From positions 6,153,563 through 6,217,562 of the forward strand of contig JAJEKV010000014.1 in assembly GCA_021234155.1 (NCBI GenBank): DNA of 64,000 bases, written 5' to 3'. This DNA comes from Isoetes taiwanensis. Lineage: Eukaryota > Streptophyta > Lycopodiopsida > Isoetales > Isoetaceae. The first letter of the stretch is position 1. Each line of letters starts with the position of its first letter. This document shows positions 48,620 through 62,000 of the stretch, piece by piece. Position numbers and translations under genes: made by a program. Under the pieces are notes generated by a model. The model was not told the origin of the DNA and did not search any database. It saw nothing but the letters and a program-made list of their open reading frames with translations.

Positions 48620-51600
48620 TCCCCACATTAACTAACATGGCTAAAAAAAAGCGATAAGCTGATTATCCCCACGAGGACAATCATGGGGCAGCACGTGAAG
48701 AAGTTCTTTTTCATGAGCTAAACTGATGCCGCCCAAAAGGGGTTTTAGTGAAGCCATACATAACTTGATGTTTGGTAGAACAGTAAAATAGAGATAGAGT
48801 AACCATTTTCAAGTTGCTCTTTGATAAACCATAGCTTGATGTCCATGTGTTTAATCGACAAATGCATTATGTGATCTTTGCATGGGCAATGCTTTTACTT
48901 TATTATCCACGATGAAATGGTACTGGCTTGATCAGAGAAAGTGAGGTCTTCAAATAGGTGTACTAACCATCTCATTTCTTATTTATTTGTGTGTAACCAA
49001 AGCTTTGAGTTGACCTCATTAGTACTAATGCTATTAGTCTTACGCTTTTAAGAATCCAAACTTATAGGATTGCCTCCAAAAGAAAGAGAGCGTAGCACAT
49101 GATGCATTTCCTTTTCTCAAGATGCAGCCAGAAGCCATGTAGTCGAGGAGAATAGTAAAAGATGGATCACGAAACTTTTGGAGTACAAAACTCCTTCATT
49201 TTGAGTGCCTTTTAGATAATGTAGGACTCGTTTGGGTTTTGCTCTCGGTGTGGTTCCTTGGGATGATGCATAAACCTTGTGAGAACTGCAGCAAGCCTAG
49301 TGTTGGTGAGATATAGTAAGCGTAACCAATTGCCTACTCTATAGTGTGCATCAACATTTTCTTTACTCTTGTTTCAAGGTGGCGTTTGGCTCAAATCACA
49401 TGGAGTGGATAGAGGTTTGCGATGCATATGGGGAATTTGTCAAGCAATTCTGAAATGTATTTTCTGCTGCGTGGGATGAATCACACGAGGATCTTGCCAG
49501 ACTTCTAGTCCTAGGTAATAATGCATTAGCCCTAGATCCGTGACTTCAAAATTTGGCTTACAGAAGTCTTTTGCTTTACAATTGTGAGAATAATAAATTT
49601 GCATCCCTGTCGCAATAATTATGCGTCTACATGACTGAGAAGAACACTAACTTGTGATTTTGAGAGGAATAAAATATGGGCTGGGATCAGCTCTTGATCT
49701 CTGATATCAGCTGAATCAAAAGAATATTGATGTTGGTATTTAATGCGGAAGTGGAGCTTACTTTAAAGTAGGTACAAGCTTTTCAACTTGCACCCGTAAT
49801 TGGGATAATTTTGATCTTTGAAACGGTGGTTGACACATATAGAGCTCTTCTTCTAGATCTCCATTTAAGAGAAGCTGATTTGAAGTCCATTTGATATAGG
49901 GGCCAACCTTTTTTGTCTTTGCCAATGCTATCACTTTGCCTTGATATGTGTCAATCGGACGGGTGCAAAAACATCATGACGTAAATCCTTCTTTTTGCGT
50001 GGAAGCCTTTGGCTACGGCCTTGCTTCGCAGCTTAGATGAATATTGCCATCAGCATGATATTTGGTCGCGAAACACCCATTTAGCACCAATGACATTAGG
50101 CTGCCTAGGTTTGAAGCCACGAGCTCCATGTTCACTTGCTTATCACGGCAGCATAAACGATTTCCTCTTGCATTAAACGTAGCTTGATGGGGTCTTTTCT
50201 TTGCTTGTATATATGGCTGGCAGTCTTGAGGCTATTAGCACTTTGGCCATTAGAACATAATTGCAATGGATTTGAGATGGAAGATCATCAGAGGTAGTTA
50301 TTTGTGATAGCGAGCAATTCTTCCGGACAACCGAAGCAAAGAAGATCACGGGACAATTGTTGTTTTCCATTGGTGTTTCATGAAGTGGCAGGTCAAGTGG
50401 GTGGGATCTCATTTCATCTGTCGATTCATCGCCAGCCAAAGGGGCTCCTCATATGCTAAAGGTTCAAATTCATCACATAGGCATTGTGAGGAGACACATT
50501 AGCGGCATTAGAAGGACCCGATATCGAGGGTATACTTGTAAGATTGGTGTAGGATGGGAATGTCCAACCTCAAACTAGTAAGGCAGCAAGCGGGGTCCAG
50601 TCAGCTTGAGTGGCATCTTCAATGTCCAAAGGTATTTATGATCACCTTGTCGCGGCCGACTTTGTTTGGTTGATGGGGCACTCTTGGTATTTGTATCTTG
50701 ATAAAATGCATGCCCATTAAATACCGCGTTTAGTGAGAGGATCATAGCATCTCAGCCTTTCATGTTTTGTAGGATAGCCAATAAAGTACCAACTTTAGTG
50801 GCCTGTCCCGGTGAGTTTGCCTTGCTTTTGCGGGAGTTCCCTAGGAGCGATAGCAAATCCCCTAATGACCAAATACTCTTAGATTTGATACATGCGGTTT
50901 TCTGCCATAAAGAGCACCAAATGGCGTTTTGTACTTGATAGCTTGAGTGGGAGCCCTATTGCAAAAGGTAGAAGCGTGATTACAGAAGGCGCCTCATTGA
51001 GTTATGGAGGCAATTCTTTAAATTTCCAGCATGCTCTTTCTGAGTCAAATTCATAAAATTAATGCGGTTTTTCCTTTTCTTTGCCACTTGTAGTTTTGGG
51101 AGTGGGCATACTGACTTTCAATCAGCTCTCTTTGTATCCCTTTGGATTCCAATGTAAGCACGAAACTCTTGAGAGAGAGATATTCCTTTGCATTGCTCGG
51201 TCCGGAGGCTTCATGGGAGTAGAGAACTCCTTTTTCACTTACTTGGTGGAGAATGTTTTAAAAGCGACCGTCACTTGAGACTTGGCTTAATGGGATAAAC
51301 TCCGTACCATCTCTTTGAAATCATAAGCAGAAAATCACAAGAAATTACACATTTCCTTCTAGAGATTCTATTGTGAGGGTGACAAATATCGATGTGAAGA
51401 AGCTCCGGTGGTTATTTGAGCCCTAAATTCCGGCCTGCCGAGGAGGATAAGAGCGCTTGTATTTGCAGTACAAAGTACTTGTTACCGCGGAAGGTCCTTT
51501 GTTGTGAGGGAAGCATGCCTTGAACCATAATGAGTTTGGATGCACAGAGCTAAAGCCCGGAGATATAAGATATGCCCCAAATCTAGCATGCCGCCAAGAC

Positions 51601-53319
51601 TCTGCTTGTTTTTAGGGGCAGCCTTGGTGAAGAAGACTCTGCCTTTGCATTTTGAACTTCGTTGTTGGAGTATCAAAAATATATAAGCCCTCCTCATTAA
51701 GATGACCTTGAGCAATGGGTCAGCGGTTTAAAGGTCAATAAACTCAATGGATTTTTATGGAGAATGTGCACAAGACCGTAAAGCGGAGGCCGAGAATAGC
51801 CCATCTTTTTTATCAAATTAAACTACGCTAAGCAAATTTACAAGTAATCCAGTACTAGGATCACATCTTCAAGCGAAGGTAAGACATTTGTGGTGGGAAT
51901 AGACACATTTCCTTTACGTAGACAGCTAGATTGCCATCGCCATCTTTACCTTGTTTTATCAAAAGATTTAATATCTTTGGAAAACATTTGGTGACATATC
52001 AAGTGCTTGGTTACCGGAATCAACTAGCCAATTATTATGATGTAGCTTTTAACGGCAAAATTGAGAAGCGCAATTCTTCTTCCTCCCAGTCAATATGAGA
52101 AACTTAGCGAAACTTCATGGCTGACGGATCTTTAGAACCCCACGGATCTTTAACTACATTGAGATTCCTTATGCTTGAGAATTGACAGCATCTTTAAGAA
52201 GTTTCTTGCAATCTCTTTGATGTGCCTTTTTATTTACACAATACCGTGAAAATGGTTGCTTAGAGTGAGAGCTAGAGCTATTCTCCATTTCCTTGGAGTT
52301 CCACGAGGAGGAGGAAGCTAAAAGGATTTAGAGAAGGTGAAGAAATTAGGAGCTTTAGAATAGAAAGTAACCGATCACGATCATACCTTTTTCGTTCTTG
52401 TTCAGCATCTACAGTTTCATTTCAAGGCGATTGGCGATAAGTAATTTTATACAATAGCTTGTAATAGTCAATGATAGATTGATATTCATGGGGTAACCCT
52501 TTGAGAAGCGTATTGAATAAAGGGTGCTATTGGATATATTTCCTGCTGCAAAATATTCTTCCTTCCAATCCTTTGAATTTTTATATAATCTCTCTCATGT
52601 TGGAGTACAATCTGCCGGCCTTAAGTTGTCCATCTTACTTTGAATATTAAGCTGCTTGTCCTTCACTGCTTGAGTACAAGTTTGATCTGCAAAGAATGCA
52701 AAGTGCGAGAGAAGGATGTATAGACTCTCAAATCCCTACGAAAATCATTGCATATCACGGCTTTAGAGATGATTCCATGCTAAAAATCCTTACGCTTTTC
52801 ATCAAGTGGTAGGATTCCAAGTTGGCAGGGGGAAAACATCACCTAAATCTCTGAGATTAAGGTTAGTTTGAAAGCATCTCAGGTAAAATAATTGTCAATC
52901 TCGATGCAGGTGGATGAAGTATTTCGAGAGTTGGATGTGAGACATTTGGCTGAATCTTGGAGGAAAAGGTGTAGATCCCACGGATCCGGCGGGGAGTCAG
53001 AGGCAACAGCGGTTGCAGCAGCAACAACAGCGAGGTCAGGGTGAACAATCAGGCAATTCAACGGCTCCCAAATTTTATACCGCCAACAAAAGCGTGGGGC
53101 GACAATTTTGGTCGAACAAATGAGGTAGAAGCCCGGTAATTAAGCGGCAATTTTACTGGGCGAACTGGTAGCGATTCAGATCCGATCTTCCTGCTTGTTT
53201 GCATGCGGCAATCAATATGAGGTGGTCAATTCCTCTCTTGTCAGGCCCAACGACATCTGATCCCTCACCCCGCTAGAACTCTGCACTCATTTTTCTTCTC
53301 ACGGCCAAACAAATTACCA

Positions 53320-53499
53320 TGAAGATGTAGGGTGAATATGCAGAAGGCAAATGAGATGCCGCAATTAACTAGGCTAGTGAGTGAACTGAATAAGAACTAG
53401 AAAGGCATGACTATGGCTTTATAGTAGAAACCATGTCGACAACATATGGCATGTCTAGTCATCTAGAGTATGTCATGGAGAAGTATAGTATTGCTAACA
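53320..53499 (-). repeat. Copia 5' LTR (180 bp)
   Basis: Direct counterpart of 48436-48619. TG/CA ends are preserved, and gag lies below it on the minus strand. Confidence 0.85.
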
Positions 53500-53599
53500 C
53501 GTGGTGGTATTACGGCAAACCTTCAATCACAATGAAACTAGAAGCTCTAAGGTTGCTTAAGGCAGCCACTCTTGTATGAAAAAATGCAAAAACAAAGTC

Positions 53600-54570
53600 T
53601 GAACTACAAGTTTATTTGCTTTCCCCAAATCGAGGAAAAATTTGCCTTAGAAAAGAGAATGATGCCATTTTGCAATCAAAGGAAGATCTAATCATGATTT
53701 AAAATGTAAATCCACTTGGAGTCTTGAGGAATGCAAGGCCAAAGTGTTCAGTCTGAAGTTTGCGGAGATCACTCAAATATACATACTGGAATGGGTCAAA
53801 AATGAGTCAATATCCTGGCGGTGAGCAATTTTCTGATTGAATGATATGAATCTTTTGGAGTTACGACGCTGATTCTCTCTACGATATATGCACTTTAGGA
53901 TCAAACACTCTTTTTGCAAAGCAGGTGCAGAGCCTTGAAATTCAAGACTTTTACAAAGCAGTTATTCTGATTGAGAAAAAAGCGACAAGCGATTTTTGGA
54001 GCAAGGTAATTTTTAGGTGATCTTTTGAGCTCTAGAATACTCTCTGACTTATAGTGGTAACTTCAGGGAAATATTTGTTGGAGGTATATCCTTGAAAATA
54101 ATATCCATAGCTCTTTAGAATGTTGCTTAGTGCATTCACTTAAGTCCAAAGGCATTCTCTTCATTCTAAATGTTCCCCATGGTGTGATAGAAGAAGAAGT
54201 TTTGGGCTGATCTTCTTCTAGCAGTACTTATTTGATTAAATCCACGAGAATCCGTCTAAGAGAATAGATCTCTTTACACCGCAACAATATGCAAAACTTT
54301 CACTCAAGAAGGCAAAAGGATAACAATTTTTATGGTTGCTTTGTTGAGGATCCTATAATCAATACAAATTCTAATTGTTTTTGTTCTTCTTTTCCAGCGG
54401 GCACTATGCAAGACAACCATTACGGATTTACTATTTCTGAAATCACACCAGCATCTCTCATTTTATACAATTCTTCTTTAATGGACCAGGAGAGATGCAT
54501 CTATTTTTCTCGATTTTTTGCATAGCAGGTTTCGCATTCTTTAATTTTTATCTCAAAGTTCACACCGCGC
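53600..54570 (-). mobile_element. Ty3/gypsy reverse transcriptase remnant
   Basis: On the minus strand from about 54530: EELYKMRDAGVISEIVNP, SCIVPAGK, ICVDYRILNKATIK (with a frameshift), GFNQIS, EDQPKTSSSITPWGTFRMK (about 54230-54160), then KRMPLDLSE. These match the gypsy RT order of KEEL..L, VVVxKK, CVDYRxLN, GYxQIxMxxxDxxKTAF, YExxxMPFGL. The catalytic YxDD is not visible. It lies upstream of, and in the same orientation as, the copia element. Heavily frameshifted. Confidence 0.75.
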
Positions 54571-57500
54571 CTTTGTCAGCACCCAGTGTTCATTTGTAAT
54601 CCCAAGCAAATGCTTTATTACCGGACATGTTCCTATGTTTTGAGTAGAACATTGAAATTCAGACTAGGCGTGGATCTTTAGTTGAATTTGATAGAAGTAA
54701 CTTATTTCTCTACTTCCTATAACATCGCCATTAGATGCTATTATAGACAAGTGTGATTTTAAATTTTTGAAACTCGAATATGTTTAACCACGGGTTCAAC
54801 AGGTGTTTCATCAGAGCTTGAACAAGAGTTTGCCTAGGGAGTTGACCAAAAAAGTAATTTGACTAGGCTTTGGCCAAGCGTTGTGAATTCACTCACCTAT
54901 ATCAACACACTCTAGAGTGTTCTACAATGTTTTGGCAGCCCACAAATAAGCACCTTCATCAAAAGTAGAGAAACTAGAGCCGATTTCATGAGAGATATCA
55001 CTTGTAGCCACAGGAGAGGGATATGGAGAAGGAAAAGCCAAGCAAGATATATCAGGTCAAATGTTTTACCTCATATATATCTTGATACATGAGACCTGCG
55101 ATATTAGATTTGTGCACTTGCCAGGTTAAAACCCCGGGGGGCCACAAGGAGTTTGGTTAATGGATCCCTCTCGTTTGGAACATGAATATATTGAAGGGTG
55201 CTGTGAAAGATCGTCTTTGATTCTTCTAGATTTGTATGTTACTATATATATTAGACTTACATAATTTATTATCTTTCCAAGCTAATTTTTTCTTTCTATC
55301 TTACAGTATTGATGCAATATGAATATGTAGCAAAATAACGGGGGTTCCAAGGGGATTTGATATGGATATAATTCCTGAAACTATACACCATATCCCTAAA
55401 ATTATTCAATAGGTTGTTATAAAAAAAAAAAACATTGATTTAAGATAAAAAATATTCACGTTCCCTCACGAATTAGATTGACTAAAGTAGTCTTATTAGG
55501 ACACTCAATTATTTTGGTAGAGGTTCGAGCCCCCGTATTTCATATTTTTAAAACCTTAAGCGAAGCCATATAGAGGCTTGATATAACATCAAAACCTTAA
55601 GTAAACTCGTATTTGACATCTCAAAATCATAGGTGCCCCAATCATAAATGAGCATAAGCAAACGAGAGGTGCCCAGAGGCTCCAACATATGGTCTAGGCC
55701 ATAGGATTGATGGATCCGACGACTGTGGTACTTCAAGATGCACCTCGTTTAGATATGCAAATCTTTTCCAATGATCTCTATATGTAATCTACTATTTTAT
55801 TATACAGAACTTACATCTATGTTTCTTTCAATTCTTTGAGTTAGTGGTGGCAACCCATGTAGCGGTCGGGGGAATATACGTCATAAACCATTATATTCAC
55901 GGATAAATCACTATACAAATCTATCTTCATAGCCTTGTATACCATGGGCATGGCTAAAGTTATTCTCATAACTTAGCCAACCATACTGATAAGCCATTAT
56001 CCCGTGGCCTTAACCTATTGGGGGCACCGCCACCACCGAGGACTCACAGGTGGTGCCACGTATCCTAGGTATTCAACATATAGGCAGGCTAACCCTAGAC
56101 CTCTTTCCCGGCCCTAGCACCCGGAGACTCACCTACTAGATTCAGACCGTTTAGAACATCGTTTCAACTTGTGGCATAGGCAGTGCTGATGGCCCGACGG
56201 GGTAGAACTTCGTTCTTGGAGTAGGGCGGCATCTCGTGAGTGGAGACCAGCCAGGCACCGCGGATCTGGAGGGAGGAGCTTGAGGGCGGTATGTAGGATA
56301 GTAGTTGTGATGAAGCTCCATGCGGAATTAGCATTCGGATGTGCTGAATGTAAACTATCTAGAGTATAAGAAGAACCATCCTAGAACCCATATTCAGCAT
56401 GTAGACCCTAATCGGAACCCTAACCATTAGTTAGTTACATGATTAGGTTAAGATGTTCTTCTTATAAATTATTCATGATGTGATGATTATGTGATGATGG
56501 TTGATCATATTTGCTCCTCTTGTATTGGGAAGGGGTGAGACCTGAGCCATATGTAGTATGCTCTAAGAGTGAATCCCTTAGTTCCTATTAGTTTGCGACT
56601 TTGTGCGGAGCCCACCCGGGCTATTGAGGCTATGATATGACTGACACCATATAAGCGGGGCTAGAGGAAGAAGTGGAGGAGGATCCTGCCCGGTGGGGGG
56701 CCGGGGGATCCCATGAGTGGGCTGGAAGCACAATTAGGTCACCCGTGTGGGCGAGCATGGAGTCCGACACCTCACAGGGCAGTAATTGTTGCCACCTCTG
56801 GTACACCAAGTGTTGGCTTGGCTCTACCGTTTTGGGGGATTCGGTCAGATGCGAATGGGTGTGTTGCCGCGATTCTCTAGCCACGGCACCTCTAGATCCT
56901 GGGAAGGGAGATCACAACCCTTTACCTCATCGGACGAGGAGATGCAGCACAGGTAGTCGATGGGTGATGCCATGGGATTGCGTATCAGGAGGCTAAGGAG
57001 TCCTGTCGAGCTGATCTAGCCCATTTGCAAAGCATGCCTGGGGATGGAGTGATCAACCCTAGCCATTGTTCTATACCCGGCCCTGCGCCATTGCCATGGC
57101 TTCGATTACGCTCTATCTCTTGCAGGGAGCCCTAGCCGGTCGATTAAATCCTCGCCACAGTGAGCGGGGTAGGTCTCTCTCTCAGCAACATGGTTAAGTG
57201 ATTATCATCTTGCCTTAGTTTATGTGTGATGCACTACCCTTGAGGTGGTATTTGTATATGTTGATGCTAGTTAAATTAATTTATAAACTTCATTTATTAT
57301 AGGGCCCATAGGGGAAGAGTGGCAAGACACCTTCGTGTTCCTTCCGGCACTAAGAGTCACCTCGAGTGCGGGGTAGGCGAAGAGACCCATGCGGTTGTTG
57401 GTAGGATGGGGGATTTCTGGGAATTATGCAGTAGGGGCGTCACGTTTGCTTGAGGAAGCGTCACAATGGTAAGGCTGATGTTCTTGGTTGACCAAGAACT

Positions 57501-57950
57501 AGCGACCATAACCATGAGTAGTCTAGCGGGCCTATAGGGGTGTGAAATAAACATTCCACCATGGAGCATGAAAATGGGGAAAAAATTTTCTCTAGGTAGT
57601 GGGTCAGGACTTAGGTTAAGTGTTAGACGAAAGTTGGGTAGTCAAACTCATCTTCTAGTAAATTTGGAGTGAAAATTATGCATCTACTCAAATTTCACCT
57701 AAAATAGGTCGAAAGAATCATATATTGAGGCCAATTGAAAAATGAAGTAGCAAATTCGCAAATTGCACTTGAACCATTAGAAAAATTCAATTTAAGTATA
57801 ATAGCAATTAATATAGATTTAACATATACATTAACAATTAAATAATTACTAAATATCTTGTAATTAATAAAGGGGAGGCTAATAAATAGGGGTAATTATG
57901 GTAGGAGAATATTCGGGGACCCTCCTTTTTAAATATCGACACCTCGACCT
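54571..57950. other. Repeat-like region without recognisable coding sequence
   Basis: Probably continues decayed LTR-retrotransposon sequence, since it borders the gypsy remnant, but no domain or LTR pair can be supported. GTTCGAGCCCC at about 55525 was checked as a tRNA T-arm and rejected. Confidence 0.35.
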
Positions 57951-59070
57951 CTCTCTCAACCCTTCACCTTCACCTCTCTCTTGCTTTCGGCCTTACGTCA
58001 CCCATTCCCACTGAACCACAAGATGTAGCGCACCAGGCAAACAGCTAGGAAGTTTGGCGAGTGCCCCACCCTCTCTATGGCCCGGGAGTAGCGGCCGAAT
58101 TAAAACGCGTGAAGGATTTGCGAGCACCGCCGGTAAGCACAGGCGAGGAATGCATCCCTCAGCGGCCCGGTGGCAGCCCGGCTGACGGAAGTTTTCCGCG
58201 ATGCGAGAGCAGCAGCCCGGTAGCAGCCCCTGCGTCGGCAGGAACACAAGAAGCGGGCGAGTAGCGCCCGCCGGGGCCTCGGGGCCGGGTGGGAGGAGCG
58301 AGTTGAGCGAGGTGGGAAGCGGCACACCACCCGTGAGGCCAGAAAGAAGCGGGCCCGCCGGTGCCCAAAAAGAAGGGAAGGAAAAAGTGGCGGAGTGGCG
58401 GAGGAGCCGCCCGAGAAAAGCGGGAAAGGGAAATTTGAGGAGCAAGAAAGCGTCTGAAGAAGGAGCAGCGGGCCTCGCCCGGGCCAAGTCGTTATTAAGC
58501 CCGTAGGAGGAACCACAAGTGGAGGAAGGGAGGAGGGAGGGCAGCGAGGACCGGCCTTCGACCCTACCCAAGTGGCGGAACCACCTAAGGTAGTGAAGAA
58601 GCAAAAGTAGGGAGAAGCGGGCATTACATCCAAACGAGGACCCCTTGAAAGTTTAAGCGGAAGATGTGGCATACAAATTGCAGCCATTAAGTTGGACGAG
58701 GTACAATGAGTGAAACCAATGCCGCGGGGAGGAGGTCTGTGGCGTCGTGGAAGCGGCGGTAGAAGAACCAGCCCAAGCCACCCCACCTAGGCGGAGAAAA
58801 ACCCAGAGGGTTCACCATGGGCGAGCGACACATACGCCCGGGTGTTTAGGGGGAGATTGAACTTCCAGGATAATGCCGCCAGATCTCACGATAAGGAAAG
58901 CCCTTGGCGTCTCCTTAGAGAAGTATTCGCAGCGATTCAGGACCCGATTATAGGAGTTACCCCTCTAATGGCCGGGCCTGCAAGAGGCTTAGAAGCTGAC
59001 TGGTCCAGCTCGCCGAGGAAGGGAACCTCTAACGCTATCCATGCCCAAGTACCCCCTTATACCTAAGGAG
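57950..59070. other. GC-rich block, unknown
   Basis: Base composition rises sharply between about 58030 and 58800 relative to the flanks. The 228-codon and 203-codon minus-strand frames here (58100-58786, 57993-58604) are rich in Pro, Ser, Arg and Leu and look like GC-driven open frames. Just before the block is TTTTTAAATA (57930) followed by a CT-rich leader, which could be an LTR promoter and R/U5 of a plus-strand element. No family is recognised. Confidence 0.35.
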
Positions 59071-62000
59071 ATTCACTTAGCACGGAGGATTATGAGAGAG
59101 AGGCCTTAGGCCTCAAATTTTATAAATTTTGTTAGAAAAGAGAAACTCCCGTAGCAATTGTGTTTCTTATTAATATAAAAGTTACTTTCCCTCTGTAAAT
59201 TAGAGAAAAATGTTGTAATAGCGAAATATAGGAAATAGAACCCAATTGTAGGTAGAATTCTTCATAGCATGTCTAGGAAACACCCTAGAAATCATGACTA
59301 CAACAAAATTTTGGCAAAAAAAATCATCAAAAATCTTTGAAAATGAGACCCAGCCGGGGTGAGGCGGCGCCCTAAAGACACTCTGCGTCCCAGGCGTTTA
59401 GCCCGGCGGATTCACCCGGCCCAGACAAAATCGCTCTTTTAGATATGGAGTTTTCTCAAAATAAGTTGCTAGTTAAGGTTAAATTGGCCCAATTAGCCAT
59501 AATGGCATCTTTAAATTACGAGAAATGACCAGAAATTGGCCCCAAGCAGGGCCAGCCGTTGAGGCAGCGCCAAGCCAGCGTGCGTCGCCCGGCCTTGGAG
59601 GAGCCATCCAGCCAGTTCACGGGTCAATACATCTTTAGCCCAAATTAATAGGGTGATCCAACAAATTGCCATGTAGTGTTCTTGCTTTGTTTTGCTTAAG
59701 TTTGCACTTCATGGTAGTTCATTGGACACCGAGCCATAGAGACAAAGGTGGAGTCTTAGGTAGGTACCTTTTTGCACACGAACCTCGAGGTCACCCATAG
59801 TCTATAAAAATAGGTCCCATTTGCCATTTTCCTTCTCTGGAAGCCTCCCGGCCCTTAGATTTTGAACCTCGCGATCCTTGCAAGCCATTTTCTACACACC
59901 TTGCACCTTTCAGTAAGCCCGAGCCAACCGAGAGATGGTACAATCTTTGCAAACCATATCCATCGACTTCACGTAGATCAAACCTTCTCGTGTTTGATCA
60001 CTTGTTTGATCTTCATGCAGCCTTATTTCTAGAACACCCTAAGGCTACGGACATTATGTGCCAATATGACCCAGTGAGTCTGCCTTGGGAAGTTAGAATG
60101 CCTCCTAGGGGAGAATTGGGTTTCTCTTGAGACACTTTGCCCAAGCCTTAGGTGAGAGTTGGCGGGGATCCAAAGGCAAGCAGCTATGGGATAGGACTAG
60201 GACCATACTTAATTACATGACCCTGGGACATAATGGGGCATAGGTACCTTCATTCGGACAGTACTTGCCTCTTCATGCACTATAAGTCAATCAGCGAGGT
60301 AGAGACCCTCTGATTCATTATAGACTTAGCGCCCTTGATGCAGTAAGAGACCGGGGATCAAATCACGAGATATAGAGTCCTAAAGCCTCCCCGGAATACT
60401 ATAGCTGCTTGTCGGGGGCACCATCTCTGATCCATGAGAGACTCGAGCAGCTGGGGGCGAGGGCCAGGAATGGGAGGCAGAATCTTGAGAGGTATGCGTT
60501 GAAGACATGGCGGCGGCGTGAGAGCGGCCCCTGCAGGCCCACGGTCGGCATCACAGCTGTCAGGAGTAGTCATCGGCCGGGGAGGAGTACATTTTCGAAT
60601 AACATCCTCGGCTTGTCCCTCTTTGTCGAGAACGGGGTCTTGAATCGAGCGAGCTCTTGGGCATGATAGCACAGGGAGAAAACCTGGACCTCATCGACTT
60701 CTCATACCGGGGAAATTCCAAGGGAGCTGGTAGGAAACACTCTTATGCTGGGGAGACAATGTAGGACATATGACCTATCGGATAAGGAGATCTATAGAAG
60801 CGGCGGAACCTATCATCTCCCGGAGGAGGTTCAGTCGAGAGCACACTCTACAAACCCGAGGGGAAGGGCCCAGCTCCAAGCGGGGCCGATTCGAGGCGAG
60901 GGCATGGGGAAGGGTCAGCAGCATCAACTTGGACAATGCAACCCCGGCATGTGGAGGGATCATGAAGACCTGATGAAAAGCGTGGATGCCTCACGATTGA
61001 AGCGGCTAGGAGGAAGGGGCAACTGGATCGCGGCGTAGGAAGGAGCCTGCGACGCCGCTACTATCTTCCGACCCTGACCAAGGGCAAATGATAGTCTTCC
61101 ACAAGAGTTCAGCCCAAGGGAAGAATCCGTGGCACTTCTCATAGCACTCTCGGGCCGGGCCTTTTCGAAGATATCGCCCATCTGCGTCACATCGTTCTTT
61201 TCAACTTGACGTCAGCTCCATTGCCTGAAGCTGCGAGAGGCGCAAAGGGGCCTTAAGCACTGATGGTATGACAACCTTAGGAACCGAGGAACCGGAGATG
61301 GCAGGAAACACTTGAAGGAAGATCGGCGAGGAACACATCTTAGCAACCTAGAGCAGGCTTCCAGGTCGGGGATGTCAAGAACTGCTTGAACTTCGGGGAG
61401 GCCAGCTGAATAGTGTGAAATTTTCTTAAGTTTATTGCTAAATGTTTAGTGTACCCATTATGCTAAGATATATCTACCTTATCATGTAATCCTTATGTAT
61501 TAATGACTATTAAGCTTTGTTTTGTCAATGTAAGGCTTTGTATGATTTCTTATAACTAAAAGATAATTCAATTACCGTAAAATTGATCAACATCTAAGCA
61601 AATAAAATGTATTGATGATCAATCCTTACGGCCAAGGAACTCAAGTCACGGGATCTAGAGACCAGCACCCGACCCGCCAATTGGGTACCAAGGAACTTGT
61701 TTGGCAGAGAACAAAAGAAGAATTTGGCGGGGATATGTCACGAGGCTGATCAAGCGCAAGGTTGAGTGAGATGAGAACCAAATGCAACATCTCATCAAGC
61801 TGGCATTTACTCTCATGGCAGATACGGGGAAGATGGCCCTCCACCTCCACCTTGTTTCAGGGTAGTGGCAAGTCCTCAGCAGGAAGGGGAGGGCAACCGG
61901 GGGAGCGTCGAGGGGATAGGAGGAAGAGGAGAACCAGGGTCATCATCATCTAGCTCCGGCTCATGAGATAGCTCTTCAGTGGGGCGGCTCACGGCTCGGC

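Larger units (their letters stand above)
48436..53499 (-). mobile_element. Ty1/copia LTR retrotransposon, decayed
   Basis: Minus orientation, 5064 bp. LTRs at 53320-53499 (5') and 48436-48619 (3') begin TGTTAGCA and end CATCTTCA. The polypurine-like AATGTGGGGA directly precedes the 3' LTR, and TGGTAATTTG follows the 5' LTR where a Met-tRNA primer site would start TGGTA. Coding landmarks in copia order: partial gag zinc knuckle YCVNKKAHQRDC (about 52240-52205), protease WLVDSGNQALDMS (about 52030), RT blocks NVIGAKWVF (about 50090) and FEVTDLGLMHYYLGLEV (about 49550-49500), and an RNase H-like end KHMDIKLWFIKEQLENG (about 48850). Frames change constantly through 1-2 base indels, so no protein can be made. 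The flanks CGTAT and CGTGG give no clean target duplication. Confidence 0.88.

Noticed and set aside
55515-55545. tRNA gene suggested by GTTCGAGCCCC
   Set aside because: No matching acceptor stem, D-arm or anticodon arm around it. No tRNA or rRNA was found elsewhere in the window.
58100-58786. A 228-codon minus-strand open frame as a gene
   Set aside because: Composition is what a GC-rich non-coding strand produces, no family features are visible, and overlapping frames are equally open.
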